Assembly: GCA_001661515.1 (NCBI GenBank)
Contig: LUVW01000018.1
Span: 392,177-456,176 of the forward strand
DNA from: Capniomyces stellatus
Taxonomy: Eukaryota; Kickxellomycota; Harpellomycetes; Harpellales; Legeriomycetaceae
Direction: 5' to 3'
Length of the DNA stretch: 64,000 nucleotides
The stretch's first letter is position 1. Each line of letters starts with the position of its first letter. Positions 23,501 to 34,311 of the stretch are shown here, in pieces. The notes under the pieces were generated by a model. That model did not search any database and was not told the origin of the DNA. It saw only the letters and a list, made by a program, of their open reading frames with translations. The position numbers and the translations under genes are program-made.

Positions 23501-24397
23501 CGCGCCTTCCCCTGCTGCTTTTAGCTGCATGTTCTGTAGAAGCTGGAAAATCTGCTCATTTTCACTACTGGCGTCTTGGTAGTCGTGGTGGTCTTGGTCG
23601 TTTGGATGCAAGCTATGCCCAGCGCTTGCATCGTCCATTATCGTACTGCTGGGTGCCTCTTTGAATATGCTTGTTCTTTGTCCATACGACGAACCGCTCG
23701 ACCTGTCGCTGCCTGATTTCTCGCCAATCGATCTACCCTCTGGGTTTTGTTTGTTTGTTGACGCAATCTTCATAGCTGTGTGTCCCCTTGCGCTTTTTGT
23801 GTTGGCTAAAGCTCCATTATCCAGCAGTATTTGAACCATCCTATGGTCATTATTAAACGACGCCCACATTAAAGCCGACCAACCTTTCATATCTTGGATA
23901 TTTATATCTGCCCCCTGTGCTATCAGCTCCCTAACAGTCCCCACCTCCCCGAAACAAACAGCGTATATTAAGGACGTGGTTCCGTCTTCATCCTTTTCGT
24001 TTATCTCTATCCAACCTGCTGAATTCCAGTCTTTATACATCTGCTTCAACTTATCAACATCCCCGTTTGACGCAGCTTCTCTATAAATCGAATTGATCTT
24101 CTGTTTCTTTTGCGCCAGCGACAGACTGCTGTTTGATAGAACGCTGTATTCCAACAACAGTGGTTGGCTTTTTTCTGTGCAGTCGCTTTTTGACTCCGTT
24201 GGCATAACTAGTGTGGCTTCCTCGTTTGGCTGCTTTTTTCTCAGCTTCAAATCTGTTGTTGTTTTGCCAACACTTAGTAGATTGATTTTGGGCTTTTCAT
24301 TACTGCCAATCACTAGATTCTTTTTAGGCACAAACTCCTTGCTCGCTCCGTACTCTGGCAGACTCAGTGAGCCCAAATCCTCACACTCGAGACTCAT
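20528..24397 (-). CDS. Ankyrin repeat and DIL (dilute) domain protein
   Basis: A single open frame of 1289 residues. Ankyrin repeats occupy about residues 105-215 (DEDGTTSLIYAVCFGEVGTV, QGADINIQDMKGWSALMWAS). A DIL domain extends over about 390-800, with an N-terminal helical part (LFLALRFIANIG) and the core EETMRVMERCGVHPNIIQAA, FNRVLTTREFCCRSRAIQIR and LLDWTRRN. DIL domains form the cargo-binding tail of class V myosins, and fungi also have stand-alone ankyrin-DIL proteins of unknown role, so a link to membrane traffic or polarity is likely but unproven. Serine-rich linkers separate the domains. The C-terminal region has a conserved-looking block, DYLKWWGLQLSKLK, near residue 1075. No intron is required. 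The start at 24397 is the first ATG of the frame. Confidence 0.88.
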   Translation of the reverse strand: MSLECEDLGSLSLPEYGASKEFVPKKNLVIGSNEKPKINLLSVGKTTTDLKLRKKQPNEEATLVMPTESKSDCTEKSQPLLLEYSVLSNSSLSLAQKKQKINSIYREAASNGDVDKLKQMYKDWNSAGWIEINEKDEDGTTSLIYAVCFGEVGTVRELIAQGADINIQDMKGWSALMWASFNNDHRMVQILLDNGALANTKSARGHTAMKIASTNKQNPEGRSIGEKSGSDRSSGSSYGQRTSIFKEAPSSTIMDDASAGHSLHPNDQDHHDYQDASSENEQIFQLLQNMQLKAAGEGADPHKPNDSSTKTRLRHDGEFQPSDSGDKYRRFSNADESGDDDKDGEAEVKFNWDQVLPHQMYAVVPSSTAKFLDAVIMDIEPEKWTSNSSDILISANILFLALRFIANIGSTELTSTFFFDAVASYDNVAQASKGKVHDLAFWISNLQQLKYYVVRDPSLSEVREEGVSRLQECINTCFVLLVEALTDSVSDGLDEALLDYSSVPELLEGIKIEKDSRFQSRISFFIGRGSGSRQSAGTSPKPLRRSKTISSKRISRLTIEDFKTTETTGKQSSSCASAPVTAPNNRFSFIWKQKANQPPAPQPPNYTQSRGHSGSSYRAERLRSLDESKASQKEADLNPKYIVGFLEETMRVMERCGVHPNIIQAAVQHVVNFIGAEMFNRVLTTREFCCRSRAIQIRMNLNTLLDWTRRNESRFPTPIESHKAFLPLTELLQLLQVVTSLQELGAFIEIIGTFETLNVLQLNILLDNYLYEVDEPRIVGGAIEHVQKLLSQIKEIQNFGKNQANPTANSQTIKISASPLTPKFNFSSALGSPASAHDHVASDGARLARRPDRCSDVLVREYSLESPIASSNVTELGVGPRQPRSAKPQANRLSMIENTGQLSLSRFMERSLFPFIRPSSSALPLGSPACGSPTGPSYVPDSFDSPISLTDRTRSVKSNEPSTPSICESSKSSGSNGTKISLSHILETPPAVKQLNNCQPNGLADMHSDPGVTSSCFPSHGEIKRRAPDGQSATIFALVNGVTICDDPFILKSINYYNKMADLINVSAKVSVSPVPLADYLKWWGLQLSKLKAKNSRKSSSTIGSDSDCGSSLDSVLDPLPISVSIVKDVGSYEGTDLCLASHEGSAFYSELTSVFTSSTVPDQKAPSEPRRSENLDILELEFSQSTKSTNHDSLNTLVGSELHPDSDLDLQTSIPIKSPLNIRTDIESLSTVPNNSSKPGSPNPAVYFNYNSPAPSKLQLELQSVLKCNIELSPIVPESFLAILDTII

Positions 24398-27300
24398 AAT
24401 TTTCTGAGCTAAACTCTATCCTTTCCAAACTCTAAGCCTTGCTCGGATATAAAGGTTGTTTTTTTTATTTATCTGTTCAGTTTTACCTTTCGACCAGCTA
24501 TTAGTTTTACTTGTTATAATCTTATTTCTTTTAGTGCGTTAAAAGGTTAAAGTTGTTTGACACGAGGGCTAAAACTGCACTTTATCTAAACCCTTGCGTT
24601 ACTACGACTCCCATCAACTCCATTTTAGCTTTTCACTCTATATTTGATACTGCCTTTTTTTTCCTTCACATTTCCAGTTTGCTTTTAATAACATTTTAAT
24701 CTTGTTTATTTTAGCAACAGTCAAGTTGCTAGAAATAAAACAAGCAAATTACAAATCCACGTCTATATGTAAACATTAAATATCGATAATTTTATACATT
24801 TAATTATCTAGTACAAATCAGTCAACAACTCGATTTCTTTCATTTACTGACATTTAAACTTTTTTTCCTTTCAAACCATGGTTAAAATATCCCATTATAA
24901 AACTAAAAAGCTTGATAAAAAATAAAACTAGTAGAAACTTGAAAAAACAATATAAAAACATTGATAATAAAAACATAATTTTATCCCATTAAAGCGAAAA
25001 AAAAAAAAATTAGATTTATAAACAGTAAAGGAAGTATCCAACGACTTTTTATTCGCTATTTCTGCCCCCCTCATCTTAATCAAAAACCAGCCTTATACCC
25101 ACAACTTAGGCTAGTATTATTCTTCAATAATATTGACTTGGTTTACATAAGCCAGCTATTGGATAAACATCATGATATTTGGGCATTAATAAACACTTAT
25201 ATAGATGCGGATGATACATCATCAGGTAATGTGTGTTATATTGACTGTTTGACAAACTAGACTATTATGGCCATTATATTTGTTTTAAATAACCCAGCTT
25301 GTCGACTTTCTTAGTTTTTGCTATATCATTTTATTACCGTAATTGAACTTTTTAAAGCAAATTATCCTCTTTTCCTTCATTTTTTTTATTTTTTTCCTTT
25401 CTCTCTCCTTCATTTGCTAAGATTTTAATTCTAAATTTTTATACCCCGTTCTGATTTGAGCATGTTCGTTTTACTTAGTACAAATCAATCAATTAACCTC
25501 AGCAATTCCGCGCTGCAGCTTTACAAAGCAAAACAGATCTTGCTTGTTTACTTTGCTTTTTTTTTTCCTATCCAATGCTGCAGTCGCCTAGCTACATCCG
25601 ATTGTTTGAGTCCAAGTCCCCGGTCTCTTCTACAGCTTCAATTTTTATTTTATTTTCATACCAGCTGAATAAGTGAGATATAAACACAAATACTGTTGGA
25701 TTTCCTTCAGCATTCTTTACAACAATGCTGGGGATGTGTATTCGAAGAGTTTTATGCACTTTCTGTCTTCTTGTTTTACCCGCTTAACACCTTTATTTTA
25801 TTTGATCTTTAAAATCTTTTGCTTCAAACCCAATGGATGGGCTTTATTTACAATTTATTTAATTCAGCCATAGTGTTTTGAGTAAAATTGCTTTTCGTCC
25901 AAATACTGAAATCAAAAAATTGTTTGCTTCACATTTAAGGTTAATATATCCTCTTATCCACTTATTCGTTTGCTGTCCATTTACCTTTAAATAGTACAAT
26001 TTAATTAATCAGGTCATTAATATTCATTCTGAGATTTAACAGGGAAATTGTTTCCAAATAAGATTGCTCACTCTGGCCTAACAAAGGCCTCTATAGAATA
26101 TCCAATGTTAAACTTTAGTTCTTCAACGGCTAGTTGATTTCCAAAATTAAGTCGAACAGAACTCGCGTATTAGGTTTCTTGTTTATTATCATTCCTGAAA
26201 TGAGTACTAGGCTATTTAGTGCAGCCAAGTAAACAAGTTTCAGAGAGCCCGGAACTTTAGTATGTCAATTCAAAACGTGCGGTACCAACCAGCGGCATCA
26301 AACCAGGCATCAAACCAGGCAAAACTACCCTAGCCTACACTGATGCTGAATGTCACCCAGTCGCTAAGATCAATTTACAAACAAACAAGCAAACAAATAC
26401 ACCTTATGAATCATCAGACTTGCTTTAGAGCCATATCTACACCTAATTAGGCTTTATTATAATAGCATTCATATATGTTGAACTTGCCTATTTGTTGAAT
26501 TCAAAATTGCTTATTGAAATACAATTAAGATTACTATTAGGCCAGATTTTTCTCACAATTCCTGACACGAATAAAAAGTAAAAGTAAAAGTAATAAAAGT
26601 AAAAGCAGCGATATTAAAGTTATTGTAAAGCCGAAACAAAAAAAAATTGCAAAAGCGAAAAAAAAAATACTAATAATTGTTCGTTTTATTACCAATCTGG
26701 TTTAGCTCACAAAGCATATACCAAAAGGTCTACTCTAATTAGCCTTGTTTAACGCTTTGTGCCAAATAAGTCTGACTCTGGAATTGACTCCTTGGACTAT
26801 CACAAGCTATCTTTATGCGCTGTGTGACAACAAATCCACTTTAAATACCAAATGAATACAATTCAGGTTGTACAAAGATGCAAAGTGCCACAAAGCATAA
26901 CATAACCAAACAAAACTCTGTTTGGTTTTATCAATTCAGAAAGATGAGATACGCTGCATTCTATTTCCTAAACTATGGCGGCTGAATTTGGCGCTATATA
27001 CAATAGAGACACACACTAAGCATACCTGGTAGACAAAAGTGACATGTGGAATCGTTCCAAGCTATTAGTATCACCAGCTACTTGTCATAATTACTATTGT
27101 CATTGCTTTAGAAGCATGTCGAGCTTAAACATCACAGATGCACAACTTGCTTTAAAGCAAATACAACATGATGAAATAACAAATATCGATACAAGTTTAA
27201 CGCAAATATAATCAAATAACCTACACGTCCTTTCATTGCAAATATATATGCATTTCTATACTGACTCTGAACATGACCATCACCATCGGCATGATTAAGT

Positions 27301-27943
27301 AAGCACAAGTTTGCTGACGATAATAAACAAACAAACAAAAAGGCAAAGAACAAAAAACAAAAAACAAAAAACAAAATTATAGAAAAAGAAAATTACAATG
27401 TACACAAATAAATTACTAGAGTATGCTGTGTGTATACAGTGAAGCAGACGGCTCAAGCAGGCGAGACCAACAAACATTGCGCCATTATATATGTGTTTAG
27501 TATTGGTTTCTCGGAAAACAAATATTCATAATAAAGTAAATATAAAAGCAAGATGAACCAGCTTTGCATTGATATATGGCTGTTCAGTGACTTCGACGTT
27601 AGTTAAAACAAGTGATGTAGAGTTACATACATTTCGTACACACTAGTGACCTGATAAACAAAAGATTACATGGATACGCTTTAGTTAGAACTAAACGCTA
27701 GTAGCTATTTCTTGCAATAACAAATAATTAAATACTGGAATCAGTAAACAGAAAAAGGAATGCTAAACCCCAACTCTTTGGGTATACTAGCAGAAATAGG
27801 AAACAAAGAAAGTACAGCTTAATGGTATAAAAGCCACACACAATAGCATACAACAGTTTTGAAAAACAAATATATTCAGTATCGCAAGCTGAACACATAG
27901 GCAAACATATAGTAAAAACACTTTTAGTTAAAAAAAGACAAAC
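24398..27943. other. Long gene-poor intergenic region
   Basis: About 3.5 kb between the divergent ankyrin/DIL and phosphofructokinase genes, holding both promoters. I see only short A/T-rich open frames, an agtaaa-type repeat at about 26577-26607, an aaacaaac run near 26380-26398 and an acaaaaa repeat at about 27350-27375. No RNA gene or coding stretch is supported. Confidence 0.5.
27826..27833 (+). promoter_or_regulatory. TATA box of the phosphofructokinase gene
   Basis: TATAAAAG lies 111 bases upstream of the start codon at 27944, a usual spacing for a strongly expressed glycolytic gene in fungi. It is the best consensus match in the region. Confidence 0.55.
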
Positions 27944-30900
27944 ATGATTTCACATCCAGCAGTCAGCGACAGTAACAAGAGAGGATGCCCATCATCCCAA
28001 AAAAATTCACAAGATGGTATTTCTTCATTCTCAAACATCATTATTTGTACACAGAACGATATAAAGTATTCAGAGATACTGGAATTTTACTTTGCACTCG
28101 GGTTTGATGTTTTAAGAGACCTGATGCACGAAAAGCAAACCAATGACCCTGTGTGTGCCCAAGAGTTGTTGAAAGAGACGTGGATCAGTCTGTTTACGGG
28201 AATTACTGATTATACCTTGACAATAAGAGTTGTTTTGGCAAAAAAGGGTCAGGATTGCGATACCCGCAGTGGCACTATACTGAGTTTCATAGTAAAAGAT
28301 ATTGAAGTAAGGCATTTTATATATTCAGAAAAAAACTATAGTCGAATTTTTTCTGTATGAAAAATCAAGCGGCCAACTGCTTGTCCAAAACGACCAGTCT
28401 ATGCCAAAACCAATGCAATTGCCTAGCAAACAGGAATATTATAAAGCAATAATAAAAAACATTGCCGACTTGCTAAATCTCGGCTGATCACAATAGGTTC
28501 TTGCAAAGTCTTTAAAGTCCAAAAAAGTCGAGTTTAATGTCAGCATTGATCCAGTGACCAAAAAAAAGGTACTGAAAACAAATGATCCGGTTGGCACAAC
28601 TATAATCACATACGAAGATATCGAACCTTTCTTTATTGCCAAATGCGAACCAAACGGGTATGAAAATACAAGCGTGGAAAGCAGTAAACCAGAAAGCGAA
28701 TTAGACGATATTGGTGGTTACAAAGGACCCATTGACACAAAGAAAATAAAAATAGGGGTGATGACTTCGGGCGGAGATTCGCAGGGAATGAATGCTGGGG
28801 TGCGTGCAGTTGTACGAGTGGCTTTGTCTCGTGGGTGTGAGCCTTATCTGATATACGAAGGGTATAAAGGATTGGTTGATGGTGGATGCAAGATTGAAAA
28901 GGTTGGGTGGAATGATGTGGGCGGGTTTTTGACTTCTGGAGGAACTGTAATTAAAACGGCTAGATGTGCAGAGTTCCGTGAGATTGAAGGAAGAAGAAAG
29001 GGTGTGCTTAACATGATAAAAAATGGAATAACCTCGCTTGTGATAATTGGTGGAGATGGCTCGCTTACTGGTGCAGACAAATTAAGAGCTGAATGGGGTA
29101 TACACATTAGGGAGTTGTTGATAGAAGGTAATGTTGTACATATATGATGACAATTTTATCAAAGCCCAAATTTCATATGTATATATATATCTGCCTGTTA
29201 TATAGCGAGTTTTAGAGACATGGATGTTGAGTTTGATGATTAAAGTTGTTGAGTCAGATTATTTAAAATGCTGAATATATTTGTTAAAAAAAAAAAACAC
29301 TGATTTTGATAATTGGATTCTCTGGTAAATGTTTTTTTTAGAGCTAATAACAGAGGAGGAAGCAGCTGCATGCAAGGATTTGATGATCGTGGGTCTGGTT
29401 GGATCAATAGACAACGATCTGGCATCAACTGACATGACTATTGGGGCGTCCACAGCTCTAGCCCGCATCTGCGAGTCCCTGGATGCTCTTCAAAGCACAG
29501 CAACCAGTCACAGCCGCGCGTTTGTTGTAGAAGTAATGGGGCGTCACTGTGGCTGGTTAGCTCTAAACTCTGCCATATGCACAGGCGCCGACTACTTGTT
29601 TATACCCGAAGACCCTCCTAACGCAGATGACTGGGAAGAAAAGATGTGTAACTCGTTGAAGAACACTCGTGTAATAGGCAAAAACACCTCGTTGATAATA
29701 GTAGCCGAGGGCGCAATTGATAGCAACCTCAGCCCCATAAGTGCTGACAAAATCAAAACAATAATCGAAGAAAAACTAAACTACGATACTAGAGTTACTA
29801 TTTTGGGACATGTCCAGCGTGGGGGTATACCAACATTCTATGACCGGTATCTCGCTTCCATCCAAGGTGCGGAGGCAGTGGAGGCAATCATAAGAGCCAC
29901 ACCAGCAACGCCGTCCCTGGTGATTGGAATAATCGAGAACAAGATCACAACACAGCCTCTTCAAGAGGCTATAAAGCTTACCACCCAGGTTGCCAAGGAG
30001 ATAAAAAACAAGAATTTCTCAAAGGCGCTTGAGCTTCGCTCTACTACTTTTATCAACCAGCTCCAGGCTTACAAAGAAACCGCCAATTTTCATCCCGATG
30101 GCCAAGGTCACCTATGCAGCAGTAAAAAGCTCAACATTGCCATTATCCATGTAGGCACGCCAGCTGGCGGAATTAACCTGGCTACCCAATGTGTGGTTAG
30201 AATGTGTATCAACCGCGGTCATACGCCGTTAATAATACACAATGGGTTTCCAGGACTTATGAGGGGAGAGATAGAGGTTGCTGACTGGATGATGGTTGAT
30301 AACTGGGCGACATGTGGAGGCTCACGTTTGGGAACAAACAGCGATTTGCCTGGAAACCAGCTTGGTGCAATAGCCTACCAACTTCAAAAACACAACATCC
30401 AGGGCCTGATACTGATGGGGGGATTTGAGGCGTACCAAGGGTTGCTAGAAATTTCACGAAATAGAAAAGAGTACCCAGGCTTCTGCATTCCCATGATATT
30501 GATACCGGCTACAATATCCAACAACGTTCCTGGCACAGACTGCTCTTTAGGAACCGATACTGCAGCAAACGTGATAGTAAACGCGTGTGACACCATCAAA
30601 CAATCAGCATCAGCAAGCCGTAAGCGTGTGTTTCTGGTTGAGGTGCAGGGCGGGAACTCGGGATATTTAGCCACAATGGGTGCGTTGGCAGGAGGTGCAT
30701 CATGTATTTATACCCCCGAGAAGAGTGTTAATTTGAAAAAGATTGTAAATGATACCATGTTTTTAAGAAAGGCCTATATCGAAGAAGAAGGAAGCTCGCA
30801 AGGAAGAGTTGTGATAGTTAACGAAAATGCATCGCCAACATACACGCTGGGTGTTCTTAGCAGCATATACAAAGGAGAGTCGGGCGGCTTTTTTGATGTG

Positions 30901-31374
30901 CAGACCACTACTTTAGGAAACTTGCAACAAGGCGGCACTCCGTCTTCAATGGACAGAGTCCACGCTAACACGCTTTCCGTAAGCGCCTTGGACCACATAC
31001 AGAACCTTTGCTGGAACAGTTTAGACGAATCTGGGCTCACAGTAAACTCCTCGACAAACCACTTGAGAAGAAAGTACAGGCAGCGTGTTTACACAACTAG
31101 CCCACTGTCGGCTGTGGTCATTGGAACAGTAGGATCTGAGATTAGAATATCTTCAGTTGAACATCTGTGCCAAGAAACCGACTTTGTTCTTCAGAAGCCC
31201 AGAAACGAGTGGTGGCACTTTGCCCACCACCTCATCGAAATCTTATCTGGAAATAACAATGACCCTGACAAGGTAGACAAGCCCAAACAATACATGTCAA
31301 ATGCCATTGAGCTAACAGCCGATGACCTTGAATCCATGTACTGCACTAAACGCAGACTTTCAAAACTGTTCTAA
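27944..31374 (+). CDS. ATP-dependent 6-phosphofructokinase, three exons
   Basis: Commits glucose to glycolysis by phosphorylating fructose 6-phosphate. Exons 27944-28306, 28497-29127 and 29342-31374 give 1008 residues, the length of fungal PFK subunits. The first about 190 residues are the glyoxalase-like N-terminal domain; the join GAA|GTT restores VKDIEVLAKSL and a later DPVGTTI strand. The N-terminal catalytic half shows MTSGGDSQGMNAGVRAVVR, GGDGSLTGAD, GSIDND, VVEVMGRHCGWLAL and GHVQRGG. The C-terminal half is the diverged regulatory copy (HVGTPAGGINLATQ, GGFEAYQGL, NNVPGTDCSLGTDT, EVQGGNSGYLA, QQGGTPSSMDR). This tandem duplication is the rule in fungal and animal enzymes. Yeast uses two subunits (Pfk1 and Pfk2); only one gene lies here, and I cannot say which it corresponds to. 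Confidence 0.96.
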
Positions 31375-31848
31375 AAACAAATAAATAAAAACCGCCAGGC
31401 ACCACTGCGAAATAAGAGCCTTTTGGTCCACTTTATTTTATTTTTCTCCAAATTTTCTCAGTTCAATTCTACTTTACTCGTCCTCATTTTCTAGCTATGT
31501 TATATCTCTCCACTTTTGGCTTTAATTGTGCTCTAAACGCTGTCTAGTCCGAATTTATTTTAATAAATCATAACGACCTCAAACCCCCTAATTGAGTAGC
31601 AATCTCAGCTGCGTGCATTAATTTATCTGTAAACCCGGAGTTCGTTTATATTACATTTTTATTGTTTTGTAGTTGTAATTGCGGTTATTAGCTCAAGCAA
31701 ACAACAATGAGGTAAAGTTGCACGAAAATAAATAAAATAAAACTAGATAAAAGTACGAAACATGATGCCCAGAGAGAATTAATCAGTTGGGTCGTTGTAT
31801 TTAGTTGCATACACGATGGCAGTTTAAACATGCTGTTCAGGGAACTCT
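31375..31848. other. Spacer between convergent PFK and Tho1 genes
   Basis: AT-rich 3' flanks of two convergent genes. No coding stretch or RNA gene is visible. Confidence 0.6.
31380..31385 (+). terminator. Possible polyadenylation signal after the phosphofructokinase gene
   Basis: AATAAA, overlapping a second ATAAA, starts six bases after the stop codon. Supported by position only; further A/T-rich signals occur by 31440. Confidence 0.3.
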
Positions 31849-32956
31849 TCAATCATTTAAGCCAAATCTTTCGGCACGCTTTCTTTTCTTTTCTTCTTCT
31901 TCTGCAGTTAGTACTATACCAGCGATGCCTTGACTTGTGCGTGTGCTGTTCTTTATAGTGGAGGGGACAACATCGTCCGCTATATTAAAGCGCTCTTTCC
32001 TCTTATTAAGTTTCTCAATCTCCTCCTATCATACAGTTAATTGGGGTATAGCCACATTGTCGGTTAGATTGGTTAGGAGAGAGGAGAGGAGTTGATAAAA
32101 AAAAGCTCACATAAATGTTATTACACAAAAAAAATCATAAAATTACCTCAGTCAGAGCAGATTTGGTGTGGGTATTGGGTAACGCCTTTGTGGTGTCCCT
32201 AAGTGGTATTCCAAACCTGCCGGCACGCTGCTTTAAAACCTCTGGCTCAACGACCGATACAGAAGGCGCTGTTCCAGAAGAACTGCCTTCAGAGCCAAAC
32301 TTGGACAATCGAAGCCTCTTCCTATCCTCATCTGTCAAAGCTCTAACTTGGGTAACATCTTGCCCAAATCTTGCTGCTCTCTTTTTTATTTTTTCCATTT
32401 CATATAGAGTGCCGCTATTTGTTGCTTGGGTGTTTCCATTCGAAAGATTACCAGGGGCTGAGGAATTGCCGCTCTCGGTACTTTGTGTGGTTGCTTCTAT
32501 GCTTTCGACAATCTTGGGCGCTGGTGTTCTATTATATGTTAATTAATGGAATTGAGATCACATGCGGTGGTGGCAAGCAAAGAAAAACCAAACCAAGTAA
32601 AAAAAACAGCAATATGTTTTTAAATCCAAGCATGGTCTAAAGTATAAAAAACAAAAAGTCAAGGTGTTATTTTTTTCGAATGTATCTTGCGTAGATAGAT
32701 TGATGAATTACGTTGGTTTGGCAGAAGTGGTCGTATCGGCACTTCCATCGCCTGTCTGTAAATTGCTCGAACTGTCTTGTTTAGGATTAGCATCACTGGT
32801 TTGTGGCTGGCTTGCCTCTGAGCTGTTATGAGCATCTAAGATTCTAGTAATGAGTTCATCCTTTTTTCCATCGCTGTTTAAGTTTAAGCCCTGTAATATT
32901 TGCTTAAGCTCGGGTACCTTGAGCTTCTTTAAAGCTTTGTCGGAGTATTCGGTCAT
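31849..32956 (-). CDS. THO1: SAP-domain mRNP protein Tho1/SARNP (CIP29)-like, three exons
   Basis: Tho1/CIP29 binds nucleic acid through an N-terminal SAP domain and assists mRNP assembly and export with the TREX complex and the helicase Sub2/UAP56. Exons 32956-32712, 32528-32147 and 32025-31849 give 267 residues; yeast Tho1 has 218. The SAP domain spans about residues 5-45 (ALKKLKVPELKQILQGLN, DELITRIL). The family signature, repeated short motifs of the KRxxRFG type, occurs three times: KKRAARFGQD, KQRAGRFGIP and KKRKRAERFGLND at the extreme C-terminus. The last two exons were recovered from these motifs and the phases agree. The linker is Ser/Thr-rich and unconserved. Confidence 0.88.
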
Positions 32957-33636
32957 TGAGTTATTTGCGGTTATGATATTGTGGTTTTAATTCAAGATAC
33001 TAGCGAAACCTGTTGTTTTTTTTTGGTTGTCTAAAGTATCTTTTTAATTCAATTGGAAAAAAAATGGAGTCAAGAGAATAATTTAACAACGTGTATGTGG
33101 TAGTCCTTAATTCCGGCCAGGTAACAAACTTTTCTATTTTCACTATGACCTTCACTTTGATTTAATTATTATTCGCTAGGAATATTTTTGTTTGTAAAGG
33201 GGCTTTTTTACTTTGGCTTTGGCTTTGGCTTTGAACTGTTTTTTTTTGGATTTCACTTTCATTTACCGCACCATTCACGTTTAAACGAATAGTGTGCACT
33301 GAGTTGATTTAAATTGGCGAAGCAAAAAGAACATCAAACAAGCAAATCAAGTTGAAGAGCAAAACATACCAATTAATCGCATTAAATAAAGGCAAATTTT
33401 AATTATGGGCGTTTTAGTTCTAATTAACACCAAATATCCAAAGTCAACGTTTACTAAACGCCGGTTTGTCCTATTTTCTGCGCTTTAGTGTACCATTTGC
33501 AATTATATTGGTGTTATTTTTGGTCAAAAAGTTTATTAGGTAGTATACACACTCGTATCTGAAGATTACATAAAAGTATAATCCCAAGGAGACTGGAACT
33601 GAAATTGAAATTAAAATTATATTTAAAGTTATATTA
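32957..33636. other. Intergenic region, no gene seen
   Basis: The tho1 promoter side and the 3' flank of the secreted protein gene. It contains a short (ggcttt)n run near 33211-33233 and otherwise AT-rich DNA. Confidence 0.55.
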
Positions 33637-34311
33637 TTAAAAGCATCTCAGAGCCACCCCAAAGACGCAGAATGCGACAGCCAGTATATTGCTGTTGTAA
33701 ACCTTGTTAGAACTGCTGTCTAACCCTAGCCCAGTTGAAAGCATCCCGCTGATGCTATTCAGTGACTTTGACTCAAAAGAGTTTATTATACTCCTGGATC
33801 TGCCTAAGATCTGGCTTGTGATGCTCCCGTTGTTATTGGTTTTATCACGAGCACCGGTATAACTGTCAGCATCATCGCCTGATGTCTCCGAAATTCCATT
33901 ACCAGAGTTTGCGTAGGTTTTTGTTGGTGAGATTGTTGCACTAGGCGTAAGGCTTTTCAGCGTGGCCATTGGGTAATTTTCATCGTCGTCGGTTCTGGTG
34001 TTTGCGTTGTGGTTAAATATATACTCGGAAAACGGTGTTATTGTTGGTCTGTTGTACTTGCTTTTTTCCAAGCCCGAGTCTGGAGTGATTGTATGAAGGT
34101 TTGTTTTTGGGTTGTCCAAGGGCTCAAAGCTGAAGGTGTGCGCTCTTTGGTCGTTAGGTGTTGGTAAGCTGTACTCTGTTTCCAATGTCTGGCGTGGTCG
34201 GATAATCATTATTTTCTCCACTGGTGGAATTAAAAAGTTTGCACTTGCAAAGTAGCCCAGTACGGATAGAGCAGTTGAAAGAGTAAATAAATTTAAAGCA
34301 AGCTTTGTCAT
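33637..34311 (-). CDS. Small secreted Ser/Thr-rich protein, probable GPI anchor
   Basis: A 224-residue protein with an N-terminal signal peptide (MTKLALNLFTLSTALSVLGYF, cleavage probably after ASA). The middle is rich in Ser, Thr, Asn and Pro with no recognisable domain. A C-terminal hydrophobic tail (ILAVAFCVFGVALRCF) follows a small-residue stretch. This is the usual plan of a GPI-anchored wall or membrane protein. There are no cysteines in the body, so it is not related to the eight-cysteine protein at 10985. Function unknown. A TATAAATA sequence on the coding strand at 34481-34474 is about 165 bases upstream. Confidence 0.75.
   Translation of the reverse strand: MTKLALNLFTLSTALSVLGYFASANFLIPPVEKIMIIRPRQTLETEYSLPTPNDQRAHTFSFEPLDNPKTNLHTITPDSGLEKSKYNRPTITPFSEYIFNHNANTRTDDDENYPMATLKSLTPSATISPTKTYANSGNGISETSGDDADSYTGARDKTNNNGSITSQILGRSRSIINSFESKSLNSISGMLSTGLGLDSSSNKVYNSNILAVAFCVFGVALRCF

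Noticed and set aside
28307..28496. A 22-nt intron (28307-28328) or a 91-nt intron ending at 28397, with the sequence between them coding in PFK
   Set aside because: The frame after either choice meets in-frame stops at 28485 and 28494. The 190-nt intron ending at 28496 gives GAA|GTT and restores a continuous glyoxalase-like domain with the DPVGTTI strand.
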